A stretch of 64,000 bases of DNA from Pedobacter sp. AJM (GCF_002197755.1 NZ_NHOT01000001.1:310001-374000); one strand, 5' to 3'. Shown: positions 28,012-37,244, counted from the first letter of the stretch. Translations and numbers: made by a program. Notes: a model not told the origin generated them from the sequence alone.

Positions 28012-28782
28012 ATGAAAGTAGGCATCGTTTTATCAGGAGGAGGAATAAGGGGCATTGCTCATTTAGGTGTTCTAAAGGCATTTAGCAACTTAGGGATTAC
28101 TTTTAGCCACATCAGTGGTACCAGTGCCGGTGCAATTGCCGGTGCATTCTTCGCTGCAGGAATTGACCCGGAAGAAGGATTAAGTATTTTTCTTAAAACC
28201 AAATTGTGGCGATTTGTAAGACCTGCTGTTGGCTCATTAGGTTTAATCAATATTGAAAATACGGCTATGATTTTGAAGGAGTACTTTCCTGAAAATGCCA
28301 TTGAAAAATTAAAGATTCCGCTAACCATTGCAGCAGTAAATTTTAGCGAAGGCCGTTTGGTCTATTTCACCAAAGGACCATTAATCAGGGCCATACATGC
28401 ATCAAGTTGTATTCCTGGTATTTTTAAGCCCATTATGATTGATGGGCAGATGTATGTTGATGGCGGAATTTTAAATAATTTTCCTGTTGAACCTTTAATG
28501 GAAGACTGCGACTTTATTATCGGTTCGTCATGCAATCACCTTAAACCCGTAGATAAAATTACGGGGATTACCAATTTAATGGGAAGAGCCGGAATTATGT
28601 CTATTAACCATGATATGGAAAGAAAAGCAAAGTTCTGTAATGTTCTGATCGAACCAAAAGGCCTGGGTGCCATTAGTACCTTCGATATGAAACGTGCTGA
28701 AGACATTTACTGGTTAGCGCATGAAGAAGCTTTAATTACAATTAAAAACAATCCAACTATTTCTCAATTGATCAGCAAGTAA
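28012..28782 (+). CDS. Patatin-like phospholipase (RssA-like)
   Basis: Cytosolic or membrane-associated serine lipid acyl hydrolase of 256 residues. The oxyanion loop is LSGGGIRGIAHLGVL near residue 8, the nucleophile is in ISGTSAGAIAGAFFA near residue 40, and the catalytic Asp is in VDGGILNNFPVEPL near residue 150, forming the Ser-Asp dyad. The domain fills the protein, so this is the short single-domain form. It is a single gene about 95 bp after gldB in the same direction. The lipid substrate is not known. Confidence 0.9.
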   Translation: MKVGIVLSGGGIRGIAHLGVLKAFSNLGITFSHISGTSAGAIAGAFFAAGIDPEEGLSIFLKTKLWRFVRPAVGSLGLINIENTAMILKEYFPENAIEKLKIPLTIAAVNFSEGRLVYFTKGPLIRAIHASSCIPGIFKPIMIDGQMYVDGGILNNFPVEPLMEDCDFIIGSSCNHLKPVDKITGITNLMGRAGIMSINHDMERKAKFCNVLIEPKGLGAISTFDMKRAEDIYWLAHEEALITIKNNPTISQLISK

Positions 28783-29064
28783 TCAGAAATTAATTTGAAC
28801 GCCATATTACAGCATTTTTAACCATACTCATATATGTTAGTTGAAATACATATACGCAATATAAATATTACATATCTTTTGGCGATTAACGAATAAAGTT
28901 TTAGATTAGGATCATCTGCAAATGGAGAACAACTTAACCTAAACTTCTTATGTGCCACTCAACTATTTCCTTTTTTGACAAAAGGAAAATTCCGGTTTTT
29001 GCCATATTTTGATCTGATCCTAAGCTTGTCATCAGATTAAAATACTAACCTAAAAACCGAAAAC

Positions 29065-29865
29065 ATGAAATTAAAATTGAATAGATTGCTATTGATCGCA
29101 TTTGCGATGAGTACCACATTTTACGCCTGTAAAAAGAATATAGCAACAGAATCTTCAGTTGTTGATCAACAAGAAAAACTTGGCACAAATCCACTTGCTG
29201 ATATTAAAATTTGTACGGAAAGATTTCCTGATGGAACTAACCCGAGAGGCGCCGTTGTAAAAACAAAGAAATGGACACCCGGAACCACATTAAAAGTCAG
29301 CTTAAATGGAAGTACTTTAGCCATTAGAAACAAGGTGATTCAATTTGCCAGAGAATGGGAAAAATATGCAAACATCAAATTCAATTTCGTAACAAATGAT
29401 AATACGGCAGCCATCCGGGTTAGCTTTGTCAGCGGAGATGGTTCATGGTCTTACATAGGTAAAGATGCCAACAGTATTGCCAGCGGAAATGCTACAATGA
29501 ATTTTGGATGGTTTACGGCAACCACAGCAGATACTGAATATAGCCGTGTAGTTATTCATGAATTTGGCCATGCTTTAGGTATGATCCATGAACACCAGCA
29601 GCCACTGGTTTCAATTCCATGGGATAAACCAGCAGTTTACGCTTATTATGCTGGCTCACCCAACTTCTGGACCCAGGCACAGGTTGATAACAATTTGTTT
29701 GCAAAATACAGCACAGCAGAAACAAACTATAGTGCTTATGATGCCAAATCGATTATGCATTACGCTATTTCAAATGATTTAACCGTAGGAGATTTCGAAG
29801 TAGGCTGGAACAATGTATTATCTGATACTGACAAAACATTCATTAAATCAGTATATCCATTTTAA
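29065..29865 (+). CDS. M12A astacin-like zinc protease, lipoprotein
   Basis: Secreted metalloprotease of 266 residues with a probable lipobox at FYAC (about residue 21). The astacin zinc site is HEFGHALGMIHEHQQP near residue 170, with the third His and the following Glu of the family, and the Met-turn SIMHYAISN follows at about residue 230. The N-terminal part (KKWTPGTTLKVSL) is a typical start of the catalytic domain. It is followed by an omptin-like barrel gene after a 26-bp perfect palindrome, so the two may be cotranscribed. Confidence 0.88.
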   Translation: MKLKLNRLLLIAFAMSTTFYACKKNIATESSVVDQQEKLGTNPLADIKICTERFPDGTNPRGAVVKTKKWTPGTTLKVSLNGSTLAIRNKVIQFAREWEKYANIKFNFVTNDNTAAIRVSFVSGDGSWSYIGKDANSIASGNATMNFGWFTATTADTEYSRVVIHEFGHALGMIHEHQQPLVSIPWDKPAVYAYYAGSPNFWTQAQVDNNLFAKYSTAETNYSAYDAKSIMHYAISNDLTVGDFEVGWNNVLSDTDKTFIKSVYPF

Positions 29866-29876
29866 ACTAAATTTTG

Positions 29877-29902
29877 CACATAGTGGAGCGCTCCACTATG
29901 TG
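29877..29902. promoter_or_regulatory. 26-bp perfect palindrome between protease and barrel genes
   Basis: CACATAGTGGAGC and its exact complement meet at 29889/29890 without a spacer. No T run follows (tatataaacgg), so it is a poor terminator. It could bind a dimeric regulator for the gene at 29920 or form an mRNA hairpin with a GCGC loop. Confidence 0.6.
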
Positions 29903-29919
29903 TATATAAACGGCTAAGA

Positions 29920-30849
29920 ATGAAATACTATATGTTTAATCCTTTGCAGGTTTTTTCTTTCAAAAGCATTTTATTTTTTATAGTCATTATGCTTTTTGGT
30001 AGGGTTACATCAGCACAGCAGATCACCCATAAATGGGAAATTAAGCCAAACATTGGTTTAAGTCGAGCTGAATTTAATTGGTCTATAGCGGGTAACTTAT
30101 CCGGCACAAGCCCCAACATCTTATCAGAACTGATCTGGAAGAATTTAAGAGGACCAGATTTTGGATTAGATGTTCAATATCAAATTACTGATAGGCTCTA
30201 CATCAAGGCTGCTACACAATACACAGACATTGTTAAAGGTGATGCAGAAGATACGGATTATGCAGATGATAACCGTAAGAATGCTTTTTATTACGATCTT
30301 TTTGATGCGGGCAAAGGATACTTGTTATCTACGCAGGTACAACTAAAATACAGAGCCGTAAATTTCGGTTTGGTGAGTATTTTCCCAATTATTGCATTCA
30401 CCTATAACCAGCATCAATTTAACCTATTGGAAAACGCTGGTAACACACAGGCTATTGGATTAAATTCCACGTATCAAACCAAATATAACGGGTTTGATTT
30501 CGGGGTCGAAGCCATTTTAAAGATGAAAAAATTCTATATCAGCGCAGGTATTTTGAATGGTTTCTATTCCTATTCTGCTAAAGCCAACTGGAACCTGATT
30601 CCCGCTTTTGAAAAGCCTGTCAGTTTTACACAAAAAGCCAACTCTTTCGCTTTAACAGGTTACGCCAGTGTATCAATTCCAGTTAATAAGGATCTACAGT
30701 TCTCCATTGATTATCAAACAAATAATGTAAATACCAAAAAGGGCATTGACCGTGCCTATCTAATTGGTAAAAACATTGAAGAGACCCGATTTAATGGCGC
30801 AAACTTCCGCAGAAATACGATTACATTCGGCTTTAATTTCTTGTTTTAA
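29920..30849 (+). CDS. Omptin-like outer-membrane barrel protein, partial catalytic set
   Basis: Exported 309-residue protein with a signal peptide ending at TSAQ. By eye it follows the order of omptin (OmpT/Pla) landmarks: SELIWK at 69-74 for the omptin SQLDWK, EDTDYADD at 110-117 for VDQDWMD (keeping the Asp-x-Asp pair, D111 and D113), TKYNGFDFGVEA, DYQTNNVNTKKG at 264-275 for NRVTNKKG, and a C-terminal barrel strand ITFGFNFLF. The segment expected to hold the catalytic Asp-His pair (near 219-224) reads SAKANW and lacks both. It may be a non-peptidase relative. Not certain; a general barrel protein is the alternative. Confidence 0.55.
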   Translation: MKYYMFNPLQVFSFKSILFFIVIMLFGRVTSAQQITHKWEIKPNIGLSRAEFNWSIAGNLSGTSPNILSELIWKNLRGPDFGLDVQYQITDRLYIKAATQYTDIVKGDAEDTDYADDNRKNAFYYDLFDAGKGYLLSTQVQLKYRAVNFGLVSIFPIIAFTYNQHQFNLLENAGNTQAIGLNSTYQTKYNGFDFGVEAILKMKKFYISAGILNGFYSYSAKANWNLIPAFEKPVSFTQKANSFALTGYASVSIPVNKDLQFSIDYQTNNVNTKKGIDRAYLIGKNIEETRFNGANFRRNTITFGFNFLF

Positions 30850-31562
30850 TGCTTCAAAGCAACCAGGCGATCACCTGCTAAAACCGGAATAGCAGAACAG
30901 ATATTAAGCTGCAAACAAAATATGACATCTTCCTCAATATTAAGCTGAGCTAAACGGTGGCTATGTGACGACTTATAAAGATACTTCCTCAAATCACCTT
31001 TAGCCAATGAATATAAATCCTCGGCTGCAACGCTGGAATCATCGAAATGCTCAAAGTGTTTCCGCAGTTTATTTACTACAGCACCGGCAAACAAGGTATC
31101 TTCCAAATTGAACTGATCTTTCCAGCCTGCACATAATAGCAATACATTTTTATGTTGAGCAGATAAATAATCGCAGAGTGAATCCAGATTCAGGAATGAA
31201 CCGATCACGACCTGATGTGCATTTTTTTGCGCCAGATGCAATGCTTTGGTTCCGTTGGTGGTGGTAAGGACGATAGTCTTCCCTTCGACTTTTTCGCTGG
31301 TATAAGAAAAAGGTGAATTTCCGAAATCATAACCGGCTACCACTTCACCGTTTCTTTCCGCAGCCAATAAAAAACCACAGTCACTATACTTCAGGCAATC
31401 CTCAACATTAGCCACAGGGATAATAGCTTCAGCACCATTAGCAATTCCGTAAGTAATGGAAGATGTAGCCCTTAAAATATCAATTACCACTACAATACTT
31501 TCCTTAATATCGTATAAATCAATCAATGCGGGGGTTAGACAAACTTCTATTTTTTTAGACAT
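30846..31562 (-). CDS. comB: 2-phosphosulfolactate phosphatase (ComB-like)
   Basis: About 238 residues from the chosen start MSKKIEVCLTPALIDLYD; an upstream in-frame start at 31625 would place the heptad hairpin inside the gene and is rejected. Motifs VVVIDILRATSSITYGIANG and TTTNGTKALHLA are diagnostic of ComB, an Mg-dependent phosphatase named for coenzyme M synthesis in archaea. In Bacteroidota it occurs without coenzyme M; a role in sulfonate metabolism is plausible but unproven. Its stop overlaps the convergent gene at 30849 by four bases. gcvT lies upstream on the same strand across a heptad hairpin. Confidence 0.85.
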   Translation of the reverse strand: MSKKIEVCLTPALIDLYDIKESIVVVIDILRATSSITYGIANGAEAIIPVANVEDCLKYSDCGFLLAAERNGEVVAGYDFGNSPFSYTSEKVEGKTIVLTTTNGTKALHLAQKNAHQVVIGSFLNLDSLCDYLSAQHKNVLLLCAGWKDQFNLEDTLFAGAVVNKLRKHFEHFDDSSVAAEDLYSLAKGDLRKYLYKSSHSHRLAQLNIEEDVIFCLQLNICSAIPVLAGDRLVALKH

Positions 31563-31571
31563 ACGCTGGAT

Positions 31572-31639
31572 GTGAGTATTGAGATTTGTGATATGAGATA
31601 AAGCATTATTGCGCTTAAATCTCATATCTACTGTCTCAA
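31572..31639. repeat. Heptad hairpin, word NTGAGAT (comB/gcvT gap)
   Basis: Left arm words at 31572-31599: GTGAGTA, TTGAGAT, TTGTGAT, ATGAGAT. Right arm words at 31619-31639: ATCTCAT, ATCTACT, GTCTCAA. The inner GATATGAGAT/ATCTCATATC pairing is perfect over 10 bp. It fills the gap between comB and gcvT. Confidence 0.75.
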
Positions 31640-31642
31640 ATA

Positions 31643-32722
31643 TTATTTATAAAAAGGAAATTTAACTACTTTGGCTTTAATGGGTGTATTGCGGATGTTT
31701 ATAAAAATCTCAGTTCCTTCTTTCGAAAAATCTTTAGTTACATACCCCATACCAATTGCTTTCTGTAATGATGGTGCCTGTGTACCTGACGTTACCTTAC
31801 CAATAATATTTCCTTCAGCATCTGCTATTTCATAATCATGACGTGGAATACCACGGTCGATCATTTCAAAACCTACCAGTTTCTTTTGAATCCCGGCTTC
31901 TTTTTGGGCAAGTAAGGCTTCAGAATTGGTAAAAGATTTGGAGAATTTAGTAATCCAGCCTAAACCAGCCTCAATAGGTGAAGTGGTATCGTCAATATCA
32001 TTTCCATACAAGCAAAACCCCATCTCTAAACGTAAGGTATCACGTGCACCTAAACCAATCGGCTTAATATTATAGGTTTTACCCGCTTCAAAAATAGCTT
32101 CCCAGATTTTGTCTGCGTGTTCGTTCTCAAAGTAAATTTCAAAACCACCTGCGCCGGTATAACCCGTTGCAGAAATCACCACGTTATCTACACCCGCAAA
32201 GGTTCCTTTAACAAAGGTGTAATACTCCATTGATGCCAAATCTACATCTGTTAAAGTTTGTAATGCATCAGCAGCTTTCGGGCCCTGAATAGCCAATAAA
32301 GAGGTTTGATCTGATATATTATGCATTTCAACATTGCTGGTATTAAACTGCTGAATCCAGTTCCAGTCTTTTTCAATGTTTGATGCATTCACCACCAGCA
32401 TATAGGTTTTTTCATCAATCCGATAAACCAAAAGATCATCAACAATACCGCCATCAAGGTTTGGTAAGCAGGAGTACTGAACTTTGCCATCATACAATTT
32501 TGATGCATCATTACTGGTTACCCGCTGAATTAAATCTAAGGCATTTTCACCTTTTAAGATAAATTCACCCATGTGGCTCACATCAAAAACCCCTACCCCG
32601 TTACGTACTGTTGCATGCTCTGCATTAATGCCTTCGTAAGTAACAGGCATATTATAGCCTGCGAATGGAACCATTTTAGCGCCTAAAGCGATGTGTTTTT
32701 CTGTTAATGCCGTATTGTTCAT
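31643..32722 (-). CDS. gcvT: Aminomethyltransferase (glycine cleavage T-protein)
   Basis: T-protein of the glycine cleavage system: moves the aminomethyl group from lipoylated H-protein to tetrahydrofolate, releasing ammonia. It is 359 residues, standard length. Motifs: [17 protein letters not shown] at the N-terminus, [26 protein letters not shown] for folate binding, and [20 protein letters not shown]. No glycine riboswitch was seen in the 230-bp upstream gap. gcvH and gcvP are not in the window; the E3 partner could be the lpdA at the window start. Confidence 0.96.
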   Translation of the reverse strand: MNNTALTEKHIALGAKMVPFAGYNMPVTYEGINAEHATVRNGVGVFDVSHMGEFILKGENALDLIQRVTSNDASKLYDGKVQYSCLPNLDGGIVDDLLVYRIDEKTYMLVVNASNIEKDWNWIQQFNTSNVEMHNISDQTSLLAIQGPKAADALQTLTDVDLASMEYYTFVKGTFAGVDNVVISATGYTGAGGFEIYFENEHADKIWEAIFEAGKTYNIKPIGLGARDTLRLEMGFCLYGNDIDDTTSPIEAGLGWITKFSKSFTNSEALLAQKEAGIQKKLVGFEMIDRGIPRHDYEIADAEGNIIGKVTSGTQAPSLQKAIGMGYVTKDFSKEGTEIFINIRNTPIKAKVVKFPFYK

Positions 32723-32987
32723 GCTTAATCTTTATTTGCCGCAAAAGTACTAAGAAAACAGCAATGTTTAATACCTTATTTCAGGAGATATATAGCCATT
32801 TTAAAGGTAGAATTTAGGTATACACCAACAGCTAAGCAACAAAACCTGAAGGCTTATTCAAACATGCAATAAAGCATACATAAACCTAAATTTAAAAATC
32901 ACGTTGCTGAACATCTATATTCTTTCGTAAATTCAACATACCGAAAGTTCGTTAATGCAAATATTACGACCAAGAAAAATAAAACCT

Positions 32988-33551
32988 ATGAGTACAGAAA
33001 AGACATTAACACCTGAGCAAACAGCAGCATTGATGCCTATACTAAAAAATCGCTTCAATGCGAATATGCAGCGGCATGCAAATCTGAAATGGGCGGATGT
33101 AGAAACCAGGTTAAGTATGAGCGCCCATAAACTACGGTCATTAAATGAGATGGAAGAAACTGGCGGCGAACCGGATGTAGTTTTGCTGGATAGTGCCTCA
33201 GGTGAATACCATTTTATGGATTGCTCAGCTGAAAGTCCGAAAGGCCGCCGGAGTTTATGTTATGACCGTGATGCACTTGACGCGAGAAAAGAAAACAAGC
33301 CTCATCATAATGTGACTGATCTGGCTTCAGAAATGGGAATTGAACTTTTAACGGAAGAACAATACCGTTTTTTACAAACGCTGGGCAAGTTTGATGAGAA
33401 AACATCAAGCTGGATTAAAACACCAGAATGCATCAGGGGACTTGGAGGAGCACTTTTTGCAGATTTTCGCTACAATACCGTTTTTATTTACCATAATGGC
33501 GCACAGTCTTATTACGCAGCACGGGCTTTTCGAGGATGTTTAAAAGTTTAA
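32988..33551 (+). CDS. DUF4256 domain-containing protein
   Basis: Soluble 187-residue protein from the chosen start MSTEKTLTPEQ; an in-frame ATG at 32955 would add eleven residues. The sequence KLRSLNEMEETGGEPDVV, FMDCSAESPKGRRSLCYD and LQTLGKFDEKTSSW is typical of DUF4256, found across many bacteria with no known function. It shows no signal peptide or membrane helix. It is isolated from its neighbours by direction and spacing. Confidence 0.85.
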   Translation: MSTEKTLTPEQTAALMPILKNRFNANMQRHANLKWADVETRLSMSAHKLRSLNEMEETGGEPDVVLLDSASGEYHFMDCSAESPKGRRSLCYDRDALDARKENKPHHNVTDLASEMGIELLTEEQYRFLQTLGKFDEKTSSWIKTPECIRGLGGALFADFRYNTVFIYHNGAQSYYAARAFRGCLKV

Positions 33552-33567
33552 TGATTACATAAACCTT

Positions 33568-34770
33568 TTAAGTGTTCGCCAGTTCCTGGTAAATCTGAAG
33601 CATTCCGGATGAAATTGAATAAACACTATGATCGGTTTCTACGGTTTTACGCGCATTTTCTCCAATTTCCATCCAGCGTTTAGGATTAATGATACATTGT
33701 AAAATTGAGCGATAAAATTCATCTGCAGAATCTGCAATCAGAATATCATAACCATGCTTACAGTTAATACCTTCAGCCGCGGTAGTAGTGGCTATAATGC
33801 ATTTTTTCATGGCCATGCCCTCAATAATTTTTACGCGCATTCCCGTTCCGGAAATTAAGGGTACAATCATGATCGCTTTAGAATTCATAAAATCTACTGC
33901 ATCAAATACCTCTCCTTCCACAATCAGGTTTTCTGAGTCATATTCGAAAAAATGCTTTTGCATATTTTTGCCTGCAATATAAAAACGCAAATCCTTATTC
34001 AGTTTTTCAATATCAGGCCAGATATCATCCAGAAACCATTCGAGACCTTCCTGATTAGGCCGCCAATCCATTGCACCAAGATGAAATAATGTTGGGAAAC
34101 TGGTTTTAGTTTTATCTACCTTATACCTGTCCAAATCAATAGCTACCGGAAAAACCGTCATGGGCACCTCACAACCAAACCGGAGGATACTCTGCCTGTC
34201 GGGCTCGCTGATGGCAAAAATCTGATGAAAGCGATTAATCTGATCCGTTTCATAAGCCTTTAACCGCTGCGCCAGGAAAGCAAGATATTTTCTGCGCAGT
34301 AAAAAAGTTTCGGAATGCGCAAGACGTTCCCACAAAGTAAACTCAATATTGTGTGCCCTGTAAATCAGTTTAGCATTGCTGTTTGCTTTAACAATATCCA
34401 GATAGGGAACAACAAAAAGTCCTTCAAACTGAATGATATCGAAAACATTCTCACGAAGAATATTCTCCAGCTGACGGGCGGCCTCGTCATTGTAAAACCG
34501 GGAAACATTGTAAGATTGATTGGTGAAAATATTAAAAAAGGCAGACCATACATTCACGTCGGTATCCAGATCAACGTTATGATGCTTTATCTGTTCGAAA
34601 ACTGGATCATAAATGTCTTCCACATCAATCCTTCCTTTTGAAGGATTTAAACTAAACAAAGTAATATCCGCACCATGATGCAGCAAACCTTTCATGGTAT
34701 TATAAACCACAATTGGATAACCACTATTTGGCGGAAAAGGAACCCGCTTAGTTATTAACAAAATCTTCAC
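33568..34770 (-). CDS. Group 1 (GT4-type) glycosyltransferase
   Basis: GT-B fold glycosyltransferase of 400 residues. The N-terminal domain begins MKILLITKRVPFPPNSGYPI with the acceptor-side glycine-rich loop. In the C-terminal domain, HLGAMDWRPNQEGLEWF and the donor-binding GTGMRVKIIEGMAMKK with TTTAAEGI (E-x7-E-like region) identify the family. Donor and acceptor sugars are not evident. It lies 22 bp downstream of rnhB on the same strand and is probably cotranscribed with it, away from any recognisable polysaccharide cluster. Confidence 0.87.
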   Translation of the reverse strand: MKILLITKRVPFPPNSGYPIVVYNTMKGLLHHGADITLFSLNPSKGRIDVEDIYDPVFEQIKHHNVDLDTDVNVWSAFFNIFTNQSYNVSRFYNDEAARQLENILRENVFDIIQFEGLFVVPYLDIVKANSNAKLIYRAHNIEFTLWERLAHSETFLLRRKYLAFLAQRLKAYETDQINRFHQIFAISEPDRQSILRFGCEVPMTVFPVAIDLDRYKVDKTKTSFPTLFHLGAMDWRPNQEGLEWFLDDIWPDIEKLNKDLRFYIAGKNMQKHFFEYDSENLIVEGEVFDAVDFMNSKAIMIVPLISGTGMRVKIIEGMAMKKCIIATTTAAEGINCKHGYDILIADSADEFYRSILQCIINPKRWMEIGENARKTVETDHSVYSISSGMLQIYQELANT

Positions 34771-34792
34771 AATGCTGTGAAAATACTAAATT

Positions 34793-35401
34793 TTAAACGT
34801 TTTTAGAAAACAAATCTAATTGCGGATCACGAACATTAAAAGTTTTACGGTGAAACGGAGAAAGTCCGATTTCCATTACCGCTTTACGATGTGCAATGGT
34901 CGGGTAGCCTTTATTTTTCTGCCAGTTATAATGCGGATAATCATAATGTAAATTGGTCATAAATTCATCACGATGTGTTTTGGCCAATATCGAAGCAGCT
35001 GCAATATTTAAATATTTACCATCACCTTTAATAATGCAGCAGTGTGGAATTTGAGGGTAAGCTTTAAACCGGTTACCATCAATAACCAGGTACTGTGGTG
35101 GCGTATGTAGTTTTTCTATCGCACGGTGCATTGCTAAAAAAGATGCATTCAGAATATTAATCTGATCAATCTCTTCATGATCGCAAGAAGCAACCGCCCA
35201 GGCCAGTGCCTCTTTCTCTATAATCGGGCGTAATAAATCTCTTTGTTTATGCGATAATTGTTTGGAATCGTTTAAACCTTCCAGCACAAAGCCTTTAGGT
35301 AAAATGACGGCAGCAGCAAAAACTGGCCCGGCCAGGCAACCTCTTCCAGCTTCATCACAACCCGCTTCCAAAAATTCTTCCTGATAACAACTCAACAACA
35401 T
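34793..35401 (-). CDS. rnhB: Ribonuclease HII
   Basis: Endonuclease removing ribonucleotides and RNA primers from DNA, 202 residues. The signature [16 protein letters not shown] carries the first catalytic Asp and Glu in CDEAGRG; the later acidic residues are in YLVIDGNRF and [13 protein letters not shown]. The start lies next to the repeat array of the GxxExxY locus, so its promoter probably lies within or beyond that array. Confidence 0.95.
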   Translation of the reverse strand: MLLSCYQEEFLEAGCDEAGRGCLAGPVFAAAVILPKGFVLEGLNDSKQLSHKQRDLLRPIIEKEALAWAVASCDHEEIDQINILNASFLAMHRAIEKLHTPPQYLVIDGNRFKAYPQIPHCCIIKGDGKYLNIAAASILAKTHRDEFMTNLHYDYPHYNWQKNKGYPTIAHRKAVMEIGLSPFHRKTFNVRDPQLDLFSKNV

Positions 35402-35486
35402 CTACTATGATTATTATGATTCAATACTATGAGGACTATGATTAAATGAGGACTATGATTAAATCATACTTAGTATGATTCAATTA
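35402..35486. repeat. TATGATT motif array, left flank of the GxxExxY gene
   Basis: Five TATGATT words start at 35406, 35415, 35437, 35454 and 35474. A 17-bp unit GAGGACTATGATTAAAT is perfectly repeated in tandem at 35431-35447 and 35448-35464. A hairpin AATCATAC/GTATGATT lies at 35462-35480. The right flank of the gene carries the same word inverted. Confidence 0.75.
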
Positions 35487-35559
35487 TTATACAAAGATAA
35501 CTCCTAAAAATAAATACCTGCAATATTTTATCTAATTTGTAGTAGCTATTATTTAATAA

Positions 35560-35955
35560 GTGATGATTGATACCCAATATCCTGAAAGTGAATTAACTGG
35601 AAAAATAATTGGTTGTGCAATGGAAGTACACAAAGCTTTAGGTAATGGCTTTCAGGAAAAGATTTATCAAAAAGCTTTCGCTATAGAATTACACAGTCAG
35701 GATATAAATTTCGTACAAGAACATGAAATGAGTATTTATTACAAAGGCTACTTTCTAGGTAAACGACGGGTTGATCTGTTTATTGAAAATAAAATTATGG
35801 TTGAATTAAAAGCTGTAATTCTACTGGATGATGCTCATTTGGCTCAAGCAATTAATTACTTAGAAGCATCGGGTTTTAAGGTTGGCTTATTAATTAATTT
35901 CGGAAGCAGGAGTTTGCAGTTTAAACGAGTAATGAAACCAGGCACAAAACTATGA
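35560..35955 (+). CDS. GxxExxY protein, PD-(D/E)XK nuclease-like
   Basis: A 131-residue member of the GxxExxY family (PDDEXK_3 type). The signature is IIGCAMEVHKALGNGFQEKIYQKA at residues 15-37, given here in parts: GCAMEVH and GNGFQEKIY. A nuclease-like core follows: RRVDLFIEN with Asp and IMVELKAV with Glu-x-Lys, the PD-(D/E)XK arrangement, then a helix LAQAINYLEASGFKVGLLINFG. No target or activity is established for the family. The gene sits between arrays of TATGATT (left) and its complement (right), suggesting a compact mobile or selfish unit; that is inference. Confidence 0.85.
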   Translation: MMIDTQYPESELTGKIIGCAMEVHKALGNGFQEKIYQKAFAIELHSQDINFVQEHEMSIYYKGYFLGKRRVDLFIENKIMVELKAVILLDDAHLAQAINYLEASGFKVGLLINFGSRSLQFKRVMKPGTKL

Positions 35956-36043
35956 TTGGAAATCCCTTTGATCTAAACTAGTGGTGTTTGAATCTTGAAT
36001 GATAGTAATCAAAAAAATATAACTTACTCTATTATAGCCTAAA

Positions 36044-36100
36044 AATCATAGCCACCAATTCAGAAATCATGGCCAATCATTTAATCGTGAAATTCATAGT
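36044..36100. repeat. AATCATA motif array, right flank of the GxxExxY gene
   Basis: Words related to AATCATA start at 36044, 36065, 36075, 36083 and 36092 (AATCATA, AATCATG, AATCATT, AATCGTG, ATTCATA). They are the complement of the TATGATT words on the left flank, so the gene is framed by inverted arrays. The array ends two bases before the permease stop. Confidence 0.65.
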
Positions 36101-36101
36101 C

Positions 36102-37244
36102 TTACACCGTAACATTCTGCCCTTTCACATCGAAAGCATCTCTTAGGCCAATTGCTAAAACATTAAAGGCATAAACCGTAAACATGATGGCCAGCCCAGG
36201 CAAAACGGCTAAATAAGCCGCATCCATGATAATATAGCCATAGTGCTCCTTAATCATACCTCCCCAGCTGGGCATGGGCGGCTGTGCCCCAAAGCCCAGA
36301 AAACTTAATCCGGTTTCCAATAAAATAGCCGATGCGAAATTTGAGGAGGCTACCACCAAAATAGGCCCTGCGATATTGGGTAAAATGTGTTTAATAATGG
36401 TTCTGCCTGTGCTGAAACCAAGGGCCCGTGCCGCCTCTACAAATTCTACTTCTTTTAAAGCCATCACCTGGCCACGTACCAGCCTGGCTACATCCACCCA
36501 AGTGGATAAACCCACGGCAATAAATATTTGCCAAAACCCTTTTCCCAGTGCAAATGAAATGGCAATCACCAATAACAAAGAAGGTAAAGACCAAACCACA
36601 TTCATAAACCAGCTGATGGCTGCATCTACCCTTCCCCCAAAATAACCGGCTATTGCACCCAAACCTATACCAATAAAAAGAGAGATTAATACGGCCATTA
36701 ACCCTACGGATAAAGAAACACGAATCCCCAGAATTAAACGGCTCAATAAATCACGCCCGTAAATATCTGTACCCAGCAAGAAAGTTTGCTGATAGGTATA
36801 ATGCTGTTCAAAATACTGTTCGGTTGTTTGAGTTTTATTTATGGACGAGCAATCGGGACAAAGTTCGTTGAGCAGATAAACCGATTCTTTACTCGATTCT
36901 TCTTTCCCGATATATTCATGAACCAAAACCTGCTTACCTGTAATTTTATACGATGTGATCGGGATGCTTTTAAATTGTGGCTTTTGTCCATACAGCATTC
37001 TTTTGAAAAAATTGACCTCCGCTACATTTTGGTATTTTTGGATAATCAGGAATCTGAATTTACTTCCTGGCGGCACTTTACAAATCTGAACCACCTGGGT
37101 GTTCGCATCCGGCGTATTAACAGGTGTAATGAGGTAACCTGAAATCCCCATTGCCATTAATACCAGAATAAAAATCAATCCTGCGAATGCAAACTTATTC
37201 CGTTTAAATTTTAACCATACTTTTTTCGACGGACTGTTATCCAT
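36102..37244 (-). CDS. ABC transporter permease, OppC/DppC-like
   Basis: Inner-membrane permease of a peptide/nickel-type ABC importer, 380 residues. A first membrane helix (about 14-36) is followed by a periplasmic insert of about 130 residues with CPDCSSINKT, then five helices. The EAA loop that contacts the ATPase is VEFVEAARALGFSTGR with ILPNIAGPILV. Partners (OppB-like permease, ATPases, binding protein) are not in the window. Its start codon overlaps the stop of the GT2 gene by one base, an odd pairing for a transporter. Confidence 0.88.
   Translation of the reverse strand: MDNSPSKKVWLKFKRNKFAFAGLIFILVLMAMGISGYLITPVNTPDANTQVVQICKVPPGSKFRFLIIQKYQNVAEVNFFKRMLYGQKPQFKSIPITSYKITGKQVLVHEYIGKEESSKESVYLLNELCPDCSSINKTQTTEQYFEQHYTYQQTFLLGTDIYGRDLLSRLILGIRVSLSVGLMAVLISLFIGIGLGAIAGYFGGRVDAAISWFMNVVWSLPSLLLVIAISFALGKGFWQIFIAVGLSTWVDVARLVRGQVMALKEVEFVEAARALGFSTGRTIIKHILPNIAGPILVVASSNFASAILLETGLSFLGFGAQPPMPSWGGMIKEHYGYIIMDAAYLAVLPGLAIMFTVYAFNVLAIGLRDAFDVKGQNVTV

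Noticed and set aside
30846..31625. Longer comB frame starting upstream
   Set aside because: The addition lies in the NTGAGAT hairpin and precedes the family start MSKKIEV.
32723..32987. Glycine riboswitch before gcvT
   Set aside because: No paired aptamer-like stems or conserved core words were recognisable in the gap upstream of gcvT.
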